Shown piece after piece: positions 1-7,147 of a DNA stretch of 17,280 bases. The notes beneath the pieces were generated by a model that was given only the letters and a program-made list of their open reading frames with translations, did no database searches and was not told the DNA's origin. The stretch is from JASJBU01 sp965372385 (GTDB taxonomy: Bacteria; Pseudomonadota; Gammaproteobacteria; Chromatiales; Chromatiaceae), in contig CBDVCD010000041.1 in NCBI GenBank assembly GCA_965372385.1, forward strand, positions 1 through 17,280, read 5' to 3'. Numbering within the stretch: the first letter of the stretch is position 1; each line of letters starts with the position of its first letter. A program made the position numbers and the translations under genes.

Positions 1-703
1 AGGTCCAGAGAAAGATCCTTGTCAGATGCTTCTTGACCACATGCTCCCACAGGTGTTGCTCAAGAAAGTGATCCGGTACGCTCAGCACCACAAACAGGGC
101 GAAGCCGGCGCCCAGGGTGAAGGTGATCTTCTTCCAGTCCCAGCCCCCCAGGCCTAAAAGGCCGGTGGCGAGCAGAAACAGGAAGCCGCCAAACATGGCG
201 ATCAAGACTGCCCTGGCAAAGGTCATCTGTCTGAGCTGGGTGGGAATGCCGCTTGGTGAAAGACAGTGGCACGCCTCCTCCTCGTGCAGTTCCAGTTCAT
301 GATCCTCCCGCTCTAGAAAACGCGCCTGGTTTTTAAACAGGACATCCGAGAGCCAACCGGCTGCCAATGCGACAACAAACAGGACAAGCGAGATCCAGAA
401 TGCCTGCAGGGGGAACATGGAGAACATGACGAAGGCCTCGTCTCCACTGGTGGCGATCATTGCCGCCACCAGGGCGCCGAAGCTTAGGTTGCGATGAGAA
501 TAGAGTGATACAGCGGTAAAGGCCCCGAGGCAACCGGGTACTACCCCGAGAAACGCACCCAGCAGATACTGACCAAATTGACTTTCCCTTAGTGCCAGCT
601 GCCATGAGCCCCGGGTCTGCACGTTGATGTATTCGATCAACAACATCATGATCAGCACGAAACTGGTGATCATCAGGGCGTGCTTCAGGACACCGAGAAT
701 CAT
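1..703 (-). CDS. Putative 10-TM heavy-metal exporter (ArsP_2 / 'putative manganese transporter' family), partial
   Basis: This gene runs off the left edge; 234 N-terminal residues are visible. The start is the ATG at 703, preceded by GGAAG at good spacing. Hydrophobic segments lie at about residues 5-28, 43-70, 73-96, 101-122, 163-187 and 193-212, so it is a polytopic inner-membrane protein. The stretch with GVVPGCLGAF (about 53-62) and ATSGDEAFVMFSMFP (84-98) matches my memory of the PF11449 family, where a GCG-like loop and a GD motif are hallmarks. A cytoplasm-sized loop (124-160) is rich in Glu and His and carries CHC (145-147), which could bind metal; that is inference. It is the last visible gene of a leftward series, 94 bp after the aldolase. 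The substrate (divalent metal, arsenic species or other) cannot be read from the sequence. Confidence 0.75.
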   Translation of the reverse strand, partial: MILGVLKHALMITSFVLIMMLLIEYINVQTRGSWQLALRESQFGQYLLGAFLGVVPGCLGAFTAVSLYSHRNLSFGALVAAMIATSGDEAFVMFSMFPLQAFWISLVLFVVALAAGWLSDVLFKNQARFLEREDHELELHEEEACHCLSPSGIPTQLRQMTFARAVLIAMFGGFLFLLATGLLGLGGWDWKKITFTLGAGFALFVVLSVPDHFLEQHLWEHVVKKHLTRIFLWT

Positions 704-797
704 GGTACTTCCTTCACTAAAGCGTGTTGGAGATCAAACTCTAATCATTGAGATCCACATCGCTGATTTTTCACTGGTCTGTTTTCACAAAGAACAT

Positions 798-1811
798 TTA
801 CTCCATATCCGGCGAATACTTGCTGTTTCGAGCCAGGCTGTTGAGTCTTGCACGTTTTAACAGCGCCTGCTGGGCTGCCTCTCGGTTCTCTGTCTTGCCC
901 TGCCAGGCGTGTAACGCCGGCTGCTGCAAGGCGCGGCCATAGGAGATGCTCAGCTGCCAGGGCGCATTACCGCGCAGTTGATTGATGGCGTTGAGGTTTT
1001 CGGTGGCCTCTTCAGGACCCTGGCCGCCGGAGAGAAAGTTGATGCTGGGCACCGCTGCGGGAACGGTGCGTTTCAGCACCTTCAGGGTTGCTTCCGCTAT
1101 CTCTTGGGGGTCAGCGCGACGGCACTCCTTGCCAGGCAGCACCATACTGGGTTTGAGGATCATCAGTTCAAACTGAACGCCATGCAGATGCAACGCATGA
1201 AATACGGAGTGCTGAACCGCTTCGATCACTTCGGCGCAACGGTCGATCTCGTGATCGCCATCCATCAGCACCTCGGGTTCCACAATGGGTACCACCCCGA
1301 GTTCCTGACAGACCGCAGCATAACGAGCCAGCATTTCGGCATTGGCATGGAGGCCCAGGGTTGTCGGATTGCTGGCTGTGATGGGATAAACCTCCCGCCA
1401 TTTGGCGAAGCGCGCCCCCTGTTCCTTATAAATCGCCAGCCTGTCTCCCAGGCCATCGAGCCCCCGGGTGATCTGGTCGCCCGGGGCACCGGACAGAGGG
1501 CCTTTGCCCTTGTCGACCTTGATACCGGGAACGATTCGTTGTGCCCAGGCCACCTCAGGTAAGAGCATGCCACTGTCATTCTTCTGGGTCAGGGTCTCCT
1601 CAAACAGGATTACACCGCTGATGTAGTCCCCCAACCCCTGGGAGTCCAGCAGCAAAGAACGATAGAAGCGCCGGTTGTCCTCGGTGGATGCCACACCAAT
1701 CGCATCAAAGCGTTTTTTTATAGTGGGCGCACTCTCATCCACGGCGAGAATGCCACGATGATCGTCCACCATGTCGCTGATGGTCTGCTGTAGTTCCTGT
1801 TGGATACTCAT
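798..1811 (-). CDS. Fructose-bisphosphate aldolase, class I
   Basis: This cytosolic enzyme cleaves fructose-1,6-bisphosphate to dihydroxyacetone phosphate and glyceraldehyde-3-phosphate (or runs the reverse) by Schiff-base chemistry. It has 337 residues, close to the usual length of about 340-360 for the eukaryote-type class I family. Family signatures are in order: GILAVDES (20-27), TEDNRRFYR (43-51), VPGIKVDKG (94-102, Lys99), GARFAKWR (132-139, Lys137), IVEPE (176-180) and LMILKPSMV, whose Lys220 should be the Schiff-base lysine. SFLSGGQ-like phosphate-binding residues appear as NFLSGGQGPEEA. The start ATG at 1811 follows GGAGAG. The C-terminus ends DME and lacks the usual terminal Tyr. 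Class I aldolase is found in many sulfur-oxidising gammaproteobacteria alongside or instead of class II. Confidence 0.95.
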   Translation of the reverse strand: MSIQQELQQTISDMVDDHRGILAVDESAPTIKKRFDAIGVASTEDNRRFYRSLLLDSQGLGDYISGVILFEETLTQKNDSGMLLPEVAWAQRIVPGIKVDKGKGPLSGAPGDQITRGLDGLGDRLAIYKEQGARFAKWREVYPITASNPTTLGLHANAEMLARYAAVCQELGVVPIVEPEVLMDGDHEIDRCAEVIEAVQHSVFHALHLHGVQFELMILKPSMVLPGKECRRADPQEIAEATLKVLKRTVPAAVPSINFLSGGQGPEEATENLNAINQLRGNAPWQLSISYGRALQQPALHAWQGKTENREAAQQALLKRARLNSLARNSKYSPDME

Positions 1812-1919
1812 CTTTTTACTCTCCGTTAGATTGGATAATCACCTCAACTGAAGGTCTGGCTCAGGGTAGCAGATGGGCAGATTCGGTTCATCGCCAAGCG
1901 CTATTTCTTGCACAACGAT

Positions 1920-1937
1920 AAAAAGATCAGCCTGATC
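1920..1937 (-). terminator. Possible Rho-independent terminator after cbpM
   Basis: On the minus strand GATCA, a GGC loop and TGATC are followed by TTTTT, starting right at the cbpM stop codon. The stem is only 5 bp and AT-rich, so it would be a weak terminator. The placement at the end of the cbpA-cbpM pair, before the separately spaced aldolase, fits a transcript end. Confidence 0.35.
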
Positions 1938-2226
1938 CACGCAGTTCAGACACCTCATCCAGAAGCAGCATAACCAGCGCCAGTCCAGAGAGATTGAGTT
2001 CAAAATCCCGCATGAGTCGTTGTGCACGCCGCAGACGGGCGAGATCTCCAGCCTGAAAGCGCCAGTTGATTGCACGTAGACCTTGCGGTTCAAGTACCTC
2101 GTATTCCACAAGTTCAATCACGAATTCAGGCTCAATTGCTGCGCTGTGACACAGTTGTTGCAGTGTCAGGCAGTAATCCTGCAGTAACTCTCCGGAGAGT
2201 GCAGGGGTTTGTTCATGGTCTGTCAT
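1927..2226 (-). CDS. cbpM: Chaperone modulator CbpM
   Basis: This is a 99-residue MerR-like helix-turn-helix protein that in E. coli binds the J-domain of CbpA and inhibits its co-chaperone and DNA-binding activity. The line-up is clear by eye: an N-terminal helix region with LQQLCHSAAIEPEFVIELVEYEVLEPQG (split here as about residues 22-49), then INWRFQAGDLARLRRAQRLMRDFELNLSGLALVMLLLDE (about 54-92), which parallels the E. coli sequence around [23 protein letters not shown]. The ATG overlaps the cbpA stop by 4 nt (ATGA, 2223-2226), so translation is probably coupled. It is slightly shorter than the E. coli protein at the C-terminus. Confidence 0.9.
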   Translation of the reverse strand: MTDHEQTPALSGELLQDYCLTLQQLCHSAAIEPEFVIELVEYEVLEPQGLRAINWRFQAGDLARLRRAQRLMRDFELNLSGLALVMLLLDEVSELRGSG

Positions 2227-3173
2227 GCCTCAACTCCCAGGTGTTGACGCGGATTGAATCCAGCGACACGTTTCAGGGTTTCGTAGGCCTCACGGGCTTC
2301 GGCTGTAGCCGCGGGGGGTACGACAATCTGCAGATTGACATAGAAATCCCCGGGCACTTTGGCTGGGATGCCTTTGCCCTTGAGCCGCATCTGCCTGCCA
2401 TGGATCGAACCGGGAGGGATCTTCATCTTCATTCTGCCAAGGGGGGTGGGTACTATGATCTGCTCTCCCAGTGCGGCCTCCCAGGGTGCGACCGGTAGAT
2501 CCAGATAGACATCCTTGCCCTTGACCTTGTAAATGGAATGGAGATTGAAACCGATTTCAAGATAGAGATCGCCGGCCTGTCCCGGGTTCATGCCTGCCTC
2601 TCCCTGGCCCTTCAGCCGGATATGCTGTCCGGCGTAGACCCCTTTAGGGATGTTGACGTTCAAGTGGCGTTCATGGAATGCCACATGCCCAGAGGGGTCC
2701 AGTTGAGGGTGGCGCAGGGATAGGATGCGAGTCGCGCCTTGGTAGGCGTCTTCAAGGTTGATGAGGATTTTGGCATGGCTGTCCTGGCCGTGGGGTTGAA
2801 ATCCCGCCGTCGGTCCCCCAGTACTTGCCCGACCCCGGGCGCCAAACAGGCTTTCGAAAAAGTCGCTGAATGCAGCGGCATCCGCACCAGAGAAGCCGCC
2901 GTGGTACTCATAACCGGCATTCCAGTCGGGAGGCGGCCGGAACGGCTCACCGGTCTTCCATTGGCTTCCCAACTGGTCATACGCCGCGCGTTTCTCCGGG
3001 TCTTTCAGTACCACGTAGGCCTCGCCCACCTCTTTGAAACGCGCCTCGGCATCGGGTTCCTTGCTTACATCGGGATGGTACTTTCTCGCCAGGCGTCGAT
3101 AGGCCTTCTTGATATCGCTTTGGCTGGTGTCCCGTCCCACACCCAAGGTTTTGTAATAGTCTTTGTATTGCAT
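2223..3173 (-). CDS. cbpA: Curved-DNA-binding protein / DnaJ-class co-chaperone CbpA
   Basis: This is an Hsp40 co-chaperone that stimulates DnaK; E. coli CbpA also binds curved DNA in stationary phase. It has 316 residues. The J-domain spans about 1-70 with the HPD motif at 33-35 and the basic helix KKAYRRLARKY before it. A Gly/Phe-rich linker follows (about 85-120), then two DnaJ C-terminal beta-barrel domains (about 125-215 and 216-305). There is no CxxCxGxG zinc-finger, as expected for the CbpA (type II) class. The start ATG at 3173 has GGGG very close upstream, so the SD is poor. It is co-transcribed with cbpM, whose start overlaps its stop. Confidence 0.93.
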   Translation of the reverse strand: MQYKDYYKTLGVGRDTSQSDIKKAYRRLARKYHPDVSKEPDAEARFKEVGEAYVVLKDPEKRAAYDQLGSQWKTGEPFRPPPDWNAGYEYHGGFSGADAAAFSDFFESLFGARGRASTGGPTAGFQPHGQDSHAKILINLEDAYQGATRILSLRHPQLDPSGHVAFHERHLNVNIPKGVYAGQHIRLKGQGEAGMNPGQAGDLYLEIGFNLHSIYKVKGKDVYLDLPVAPWEAALGEQIIVPTPLGRMKMKIPPGSIHGRQMRLKGKGIPAKVPGDFYVNLQIVVPPAATAEAREAYETLKRVAGFNPRQHLGVEA

Positions 3174-3431
3174 ACCCCTACGTCCGGTTTCTCAGGAAAG
3201 GAAGATGATAAATGAATGATCCACAAACGATCTGTCACTTCATTGACTTGCTGTGAGCTGTCTTATGATTGGCTGTCTCTAAGATACTCCCAGATAACGT
3301 TTTCGAACAGTTTGGAATAAAGGTGTTGCTTAGTTGGCGTTCGTGCAATAACCATCGGCACGATGGGAGACGCTCAAGGCCTGGCGCAGGAAATAAGGGT
3401 AACAGTCGGGATAGGTTTTCATACAGAAAGC

Positions 3432-4265
3432 TTATTTGTTACCAAACGAGTGTCTTGTACCAGCCTTGGACTCGTGAAAGGTGTCAGGGAAACGGTTTTT
3501 AAAGTAGCAGACAGCATCCAAGCCGGTACAATGGTTCGGCGCAAGGTATCGAATGGCCATGCGTTGCAGATTATCGCCGGTGAAGGCCAGACGTTTAGTC
3601 GTGGCGCGCAGCAGATGCATCCCACCCATGACCGCATAGATGGTTTTTTCTCCACTTATCCGCTGAATATATTCCAGTGTGTTGACGACACCAGAGTGCC
3701 CACAACCCAGCAAAACAATCAGGCCTTTGGATGTTTCGATAAACAGAGCCTGATCATCGGTTAGGGCATCCTTCTGGATGCACTCAGAGTCCTGATAGAA
3801 AGGACCGCCTGTATCCTCAATATTGTGGTTGCGTGGGATCTCACCTGTGGCATGGATGCCGGGGATGATTTCTGTAGGGCCTTTGGTATAGGTGTACCCT
3901 CTTGCAAGGGATTTGAGTTTTACCTCATCGGTAATGGGTGCGCCGATCTCCCTGCCGTTGCGGTTGAACTTGGCGGTCAGTGCCTGGGGATGGAGATAGA
4001 GTTCAGCCGGCCCTGTCATCTCAAGCGCATCGACAAGGCCACCCGCATGGTCATAGTGTCCATGACTAAGGATGATGGCATCTACCGATTCCATCCGGAT
4101 GTCCAACTGTTCAGCGTTATGCGCCAGTGCAAGACCCTGTCCCGTATCGAACAAAAGACAGTGTCCATCAGCCTCAATAAAAAAAGCGACCCCATGCTCA
4201 GCCAACAGACCGGGGCTGCCCACTGTATTTTCGACCAGCTGAGTGACCGTCAGGTTATTGATCAT
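3432..4265 (-). CDS. MBL-fold metallo-hydrolase, COG1237 type
   Basis: This 277-residue metallo-beta-lactamase-fold protein carries SHGHYDH (67-73), the H-x-H-x-D-H metal motif. Further probable metal ligands are the His in GCGHSG and the His in GGMHL. Overall pattern and length match the group annotated as 7,8-dihydropterin-6-yl-methyl-4-(beta-D-ribofuranosyl)aminobenzene-5'-phosphate synthase, although bacterial members are hydrolases of unknown physiological substrate. The start ATG at 4265 has AAGGA only 1 nt away, so initiation is not well defined; no better start is nearby. A perfect 12-bp palindrome lies 25 bp upstream. It stands alone between intergenic gaps of 258 bp (to cbpA) and 64 bp (to the DsrC-like gene). 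Confidence 0.88.
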   Translation of the reverse strand: MINNLTVTQLVENTVGSPGLLAEHGVAFFIEADGHCLLFDTGQGLALAHNAEQLDIRMESVDAIILSHGHYDHAGGLVDALEMTGPAELYLHPQALTAKFNRNGREIGAPITDEVKLKSLARGYTYTKGPTEIIPGIHATGEIPRNHNIEDTGGPFYQDSECIQKDALTDDQALFIETSKGLIVLLGCGHSGVVNTLEYIQRISGEKTIYAVMGGMHLLRATTKRLAFTGDNLQRMAIRYLAPNHCTGLDAVCYFKNRFPDTFHESKAGTRHSFGNK

Positions 4266-4289
4266 GTCCTTGATTTCAATCTTTCAAAA

Positions 4290-4301
4290 CAGTGATCACT
4301 G
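4290..4301. promoter_or_regulatory. Perfect 12-bp palindrome upstream of the MBL gene
   Basis: CAGTGATCACTG is a perfect inverted repeat 25 bp upstream of the MBL hydrolase start and 29 bp beyond the stop of the DsrC-like gene. It could be a repressor operator. On the minus strand it is followed by TTTTG, so a very small terminator hairpin for the DsrC-like gene is an alternative. Neither reading is proven. Confidence 0.3.
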
Positions 4302-4329
4302 AATAAATGGACATACCGATATTCCAGGC

Positions 4330-4692
4330 TCAAGTCTCTACTTCGTGCGCTGGCTTCGGCAGCCCCGCCAGTTTACAGAGTATGCGCACCGGGCCGTGGG
4401 GGAAGAGTTCATACAGGAAGTTTTTGTATGCTTCCTGGTCGTGAAAACGTTCGCCCTGATGCTTGCCCAGTGTCAGCACCAGCTTGTGCATGCTGGGATG
4501 GACCTTGTTCTCCTGGTAGTAGTCCCGGAAATAATCGATAAGCCCACGTGCGGTCTCACTGACCGGTTTGTGCTCATCGGCCTCATGCTGTTTTATCAGC
4601 GCCTCACAGACCCCATCATTCCAGTCATCCAGGTTGAGCAGATAACCCTCTTCATCGGTCTGAATAATCTTGCCTTTGACTTCGATGCTCAT
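4330..4692 (-). CDS. DsrC/TusE-family sulfur-relay-like protein lacking the C-terminal cysteine
   Basis: This 120-residue protein has the DsrC/TusE/RspA fold signature. The N-terminus GKIIQTDEEGYL matches TusE GKEIETDTEGYL, a middle FRDYYQENKVHPSMHKLV follows, and the end has LYELFPHGPVRILCKLAGLPKP. DsrC proteins carry two C-terminal cysteines, CysB in the ..CKIAG.. helix and the penultimate CysA; TusE keeps CysA. Here Cys106 sits at the CysB position, but the tail ends PAHEVET with no CysA, so trisulfide chemistry of the DsrC type looks impossible. A regulatory or carrier role is inference. The start at 4692 is chosen because AAGGAG lies 8 nt upstream; a longer reading frame to 4767 lacks such a site. 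It stands alone between the GNAT and MBL genes. Confidence 0.87.
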   Translation of the reverse strand: MSIEVKGKIIQTDEEGYLLNLDDWNDGVCEALIKQHEADEHKPVSETARGLIDYFRDYYQENKVHPSMHKLVLTLGKHQGERFHDQEAYKNFLYELFPHGPVRILCKLAGLPKPAHEVET

Positions 4693-4705
4693 TGTCTCAC
4701 TCCTT

Positions 4706-4722
4706 CGTGGGCTTGAGCCACG
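4706..4722 (-). other. Small hairpin in the leader of the DsrC-like gene
   Basis: On the minus strand CGTGGCT and AGCCCACG can pair with a 2-nt loop and one bulge, ending a few bases before the AAGGAG of the DsrC-like gene. It does not cover the SD. Its role is unknown and the stem is short. Confidence 0.25.
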
Positions 4723-4964
4723 GATTGCCTTTATGGATACCCTATTGAGAATTACTCCTATTTGCATTGATAATTGTCATAGTAAATAACTAGGGTATTT
4801 TTGAGGTGGGAATTTAATGGACTGCAAAGAGTTTTCTGAAGTGTGAACAACGTGGCTAGGAAATCTGGGTCAAAGCGGTCAATGCGGCAGGTTATAGGTG
4901 GACTCTGACAGACCCCGCGAAACGGTTTAGAGAAATTTGGGGTGGGAGTGATCGCTGGGTATCG

Positions 4965-5522
4965 CTATTGAGCAACTTGCTTATCAATCGGCATCTCAAA
5001 TTCGACTATGGGACCTTTGTATTCAAAGCAGATTTTATGTCCAACGGCGTGTAAGAGGCCCTTCATTGGCTTGTTATCCGATAACATGCTGCCATGAAAA
5101 CGCTGAATTCCCCGTTCTCTGGCAGCTGCCATCAATCTCGTGAACAGGAGCCGTCCCAAGCCCTTGTTTTGATAGGCATCAAGTACGGCTAAAGCAGGTT
5201 CAGCAACCTTGTGGTCTTGGCCAAACCGAACATAACGGGCTACTCCGATTCCTTCGTTTGGTTGGACCAGAGCACCGAGAGCAAAATGATCCACACCGTC
5301 GATCTCAGTCAGATAGTGAAGATCGGCACCGCTGAGAGCGTTTTTCGCGCCTAGGAAACGGTGATAACGCGATTCGGGTGAAAAATTGTCCATGCCATGC
5401 GCCAATAGCAGTTTGTCTGCCGGCATTACCAGACGCAGGGTGACTTGTGTACCGTCTTTCAACAAGACCTTTTCTCGATAGGTACGGTTGAATCGGCATT
5501 TGTTTGCTTGCTGCGGTTTCAA
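4965..5522 (-). CDS. GNAT-family N-acetyltransferase
   Basis: This protein transfers an acetyl group from acetyl-CoA to an unknown amine substrate, possibly protein lysines as in Pat-like single-domain enzymes. The GNAT core starts near TLRLVMPADK and includes SPESRYHRFLG, a beta-strand GVARYVRFG, and acetyl-CoA motif A with LAVLDAYQNKGLGRLLFTRLM, where QNKGLG is the Q/R-x-x-G-x-G/A pyrophosphate loop. No ATG fits the N-terminus. A TTG at 5522 has AAGGA 6 nt upstream and is preferred, giving 185 residues; a TTG at 5540 in the same frame has no SD and an upstream stop. It is the first gene of the leftward series and diverges from the CBS gene. Confidence 0.8.
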   Translation of the reverse strand: MKPQQANKCRFNRTYREKVLLKDGTQVTLRLVMPADKLLLAHGMDNFSPESRYHRFLGAKNALSGADLHYLTEIDGVDHFALGALVQPNEGIGVARYVRFGQDHKVAEPALAVLDAYQNKGLGRLLFTRLMAAARERGIQRFHGSMLSDNKPMKGLLHAVGHKICFEYKGPIVEFEMPIDKQVAQ

Positions 5523-5721
5523 ATACGATCCTTGGAACAAAATCTGATAACAGGGTTGCTACCCAGAAAGCATAAAGGAAATTAAGAAAATATCGCGCAT
5601 TTGTTTGGCTCTCAGTAACGTTGTAAGGATAATGGTACCTTTGATCCGTTTTGAAGAGGTACCGGAAACGGTGCGGAAATTTAGACGTGAGTACTGGACT
5701 GCCACCGGTGTAGACCCAAGT

Positions 5722-5736
5722 TCGATCTGAGATCGA
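5722..5736. promoter_or_regulatory. Inverted repeat between the divergent GNAT and CBS genes
   Basis: TCGATCT-G-AGATCGA is a perfect 7+1+7 inverted repeat, about 100 bp upstream of the CBS gene and 200 bp from the GNAT start. A transcription-factor operator is possible. The rest of the roughly 310-bp divergent region shows no clear -35/-10 pair and no credible gene. Confidence 0.3.
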
Positions 5737-5834
5737 GATATAAACGTTACTGTTCGAGCCCCAGGGGGCGGCGTACGGAAGAAAGAGCTATTTAACCGAG
5801 GCATATATCAATCAGGACTATCGAGGATTCCGAT

Positions 5835-6317
5835 ATGAAATCAGACATACTCTTAGGCGACCTGCAAGTCAAAGATATCCATCACCTGCTGGTGGAGAAT
5901 CCCGCATCCCTTCCCGCGGAGGCGTCCCTGCGGGATGTGTTGGCGAAAATGATCGAAGACTTGCGCACTCGGCAAGTCTATGTTGTAGATGATGAAAACC
6001 GCCTGCTTGGCGTAGTGCGTATGAACTCGGTGGTGGAGTATCTGTTTCCGTATAACGCCATTATCGAACATAGCAAGAGCCTATATGACGCCTATCTTCC
6101 AAAGGTAAGTGCGCAAACCGCGGTGGATCTCATGATTTCACCGCCGCTTCGGGTTACTGAAGAGACAACCCTGGGGGAGATGGCGAGGCTCATGATCAAG
6201 GAAGGTATCAACGAGTTACCGGTAGTGGATGGACAGGAACGCCTGATCGGACAGGTCAACACGTATGAAACGATCAAGGCTTATCTTGGCATTGAGCAGC
6301 GCAGTTCGGTCGAATGA
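5835..6317 (+). CDS. Two-CBS-domain protein
   Basis: This is a 160-residue cytosolic protein made almost only of a CBS pair (Bateman module). The first CBS is about 18-78, with VYVVDDENRLLGVVRMNSV; the second is about 96-155, with ELPVVDGQERLIGQVNTYE. Such modules bind adenine nucleotides and sense energy charge; the bound ligand and the partner here are unknown. The start ATG at 5835 has GAGGA 8 nt upstream. The second half (LMISPPLRVTEETTLGEMARLMIKEGINELPVVD) is the typical CBS alternation of a phosphate-contact loop and an amphipathic helix. It opens the rightward series and lies 78 bp before the HEAT gene. Confidence 0.88.
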   Translation: MKSDILLGDLQVKDIHHLLVENPASLPAEASLRDVLAKMIEDLRTRQVYVVDDENRLLGVVRMNSVVEYLFPYNAIIEHSKSLYDAYLPKVSAQTAVDLMISPPLRVTEETTLGEMARLMIKEGINELPVVDGQERLIGQVNTYETIKAYLGIEQRSSVE

Positions 6318-6395
6318 ATCCACTTTTCCCGGTCAAAGCTACGTGAAAGAGCAATTTGTCATAAATAGTCCAAGGGTATTGTTGGGAAGAAAATC

Positions 6396-6957
6396 ATGTT
6401 AAGTCCTGAAGATTTCAAAACACAAAGGAACTTTCTGCTTGGTGCGTTGTTGATTGGGTTGGTCTTTATCGTCATTGATTTTACTACTGGTTTTTTTCCG
6501 CCTGCATCTTTCGAATGAGGAATCTCTGGCGATAGAACATGGTGCGGATTCAGATCTTTTCAAACAAATGGTCGATGAACTGATCAGTGATTTGCATAGT
6601 CATATCACCTGGTTAAGAAAAATTGCCGCAGTGGAGTTGGGTCACCTTGGCGCTGATGCCGAGAAAGCAATCCCAGATCTGGAACATCTCCTCAACGATG
6701 AACAGAAAGATATACGTACAGAGGCTGCTTTCGCCTTAGCCAAGATTGGCAGTCACTCACCCAATACTGTTAATGCCCTGATAGAACTCTTGCAACAGCC
6801 TAATGACCACGAGAAATATTTAGCTGTGAAAGCACTCGGGCTCATTGGTCCGGATGCAAAAAAAGCCATACCTTTGCTACAAAAGGAATTACACAGTGGA
6901 CACACTAAAGTCAAAGCGGTTGCAAGGGAGGCTCTGGCAAAGATAAATAAGAGATGA
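6396..6957 (+). CDS. Membrane-anchored HEAT-repeat protein, reading frame broken at a T7 run
   Basis: The HEAT part (frame open 6454-6957) has at least four helical repeats with the LxxLGxxAxxAIPxL style, for example AVELGHLGADAEKAIPDLEHLL, AAFALAKIGSHSPNTVNALIELL and AVKALGLIGPDAKKAIPLL. It resembles protein-protein scaffolds. In that frame the only start is a TTG at 6454 without SD. An ATG at 6396, after GGGAAG, reads 40 codons in another frame: MLSPEDFKTQRN, then a clean membrane helix LLGALLIGLVFIVI, then a stop at 6516. Skipping one base in the T7 run at 6491-6497 joins the two into a 186-residue protein with one N-terminal helix and soluble HEAT repeats. Sequencing error, real mutation, or slippage on the T run are all possible. 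Confidence 0.75.
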
Positions 6958-6978
6958 AGATACTACTCCAGACATATA

Positions 6979-7101
6979 GTGAATCACCATGATATTCAGC
7001 TTATCGTTGATGTGATGGTATTAGGGATATTAGTGTCTATCGTCATCACCCATCTTCGACTTTCCAATATTTTTGCATTGACAAATATCATAGTGTTTTA
7101 G
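6979..7101 (+). CDS. Possible small hydrophobic protein (40 aa)
   Basis: A GTG-started frame encodes a 40-residue peptide with a membrane-length hydrophobic run, LIVDVMVLGILVSIVI, and a second hydrophobic tail. It lies between the HEAT gene and the radical SAM gene on the same strand. No SD is visible before the GTG, so it may be chance or a remnant; only the clean hydrophobic profile argues for it. Confidence 0.2.
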   Translation: MNHHDIQLIVDVMVLGILVSIVITHLRLSNIFALTNIIVF

Positions 7102-7147
7102 TCGGAAAAGGCTGAGGATTTAGATAAGTAAAGGAAGAGATACTGAC

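Noticed and set aside
978..1562. 194-codon plus-strand ORF over the aldolase
   Set aside because: It is the antisense shadow of a fully supported class I aldolase gene.
4740..4790. Fur-box-like AT-rich stretch upstream of the DsrC-like gene
   Set aside because: Only part of a Fur 7-1-7 motif matches (TGATAAT on one side); the other half is not recognisable.
5559..5804. 81-codon minus-strand ORF in the GNAT/CBS gap
   Set aside because: No SD, odd composition, no recognisable motif, and it occupies the regulatory region between divergent genes.
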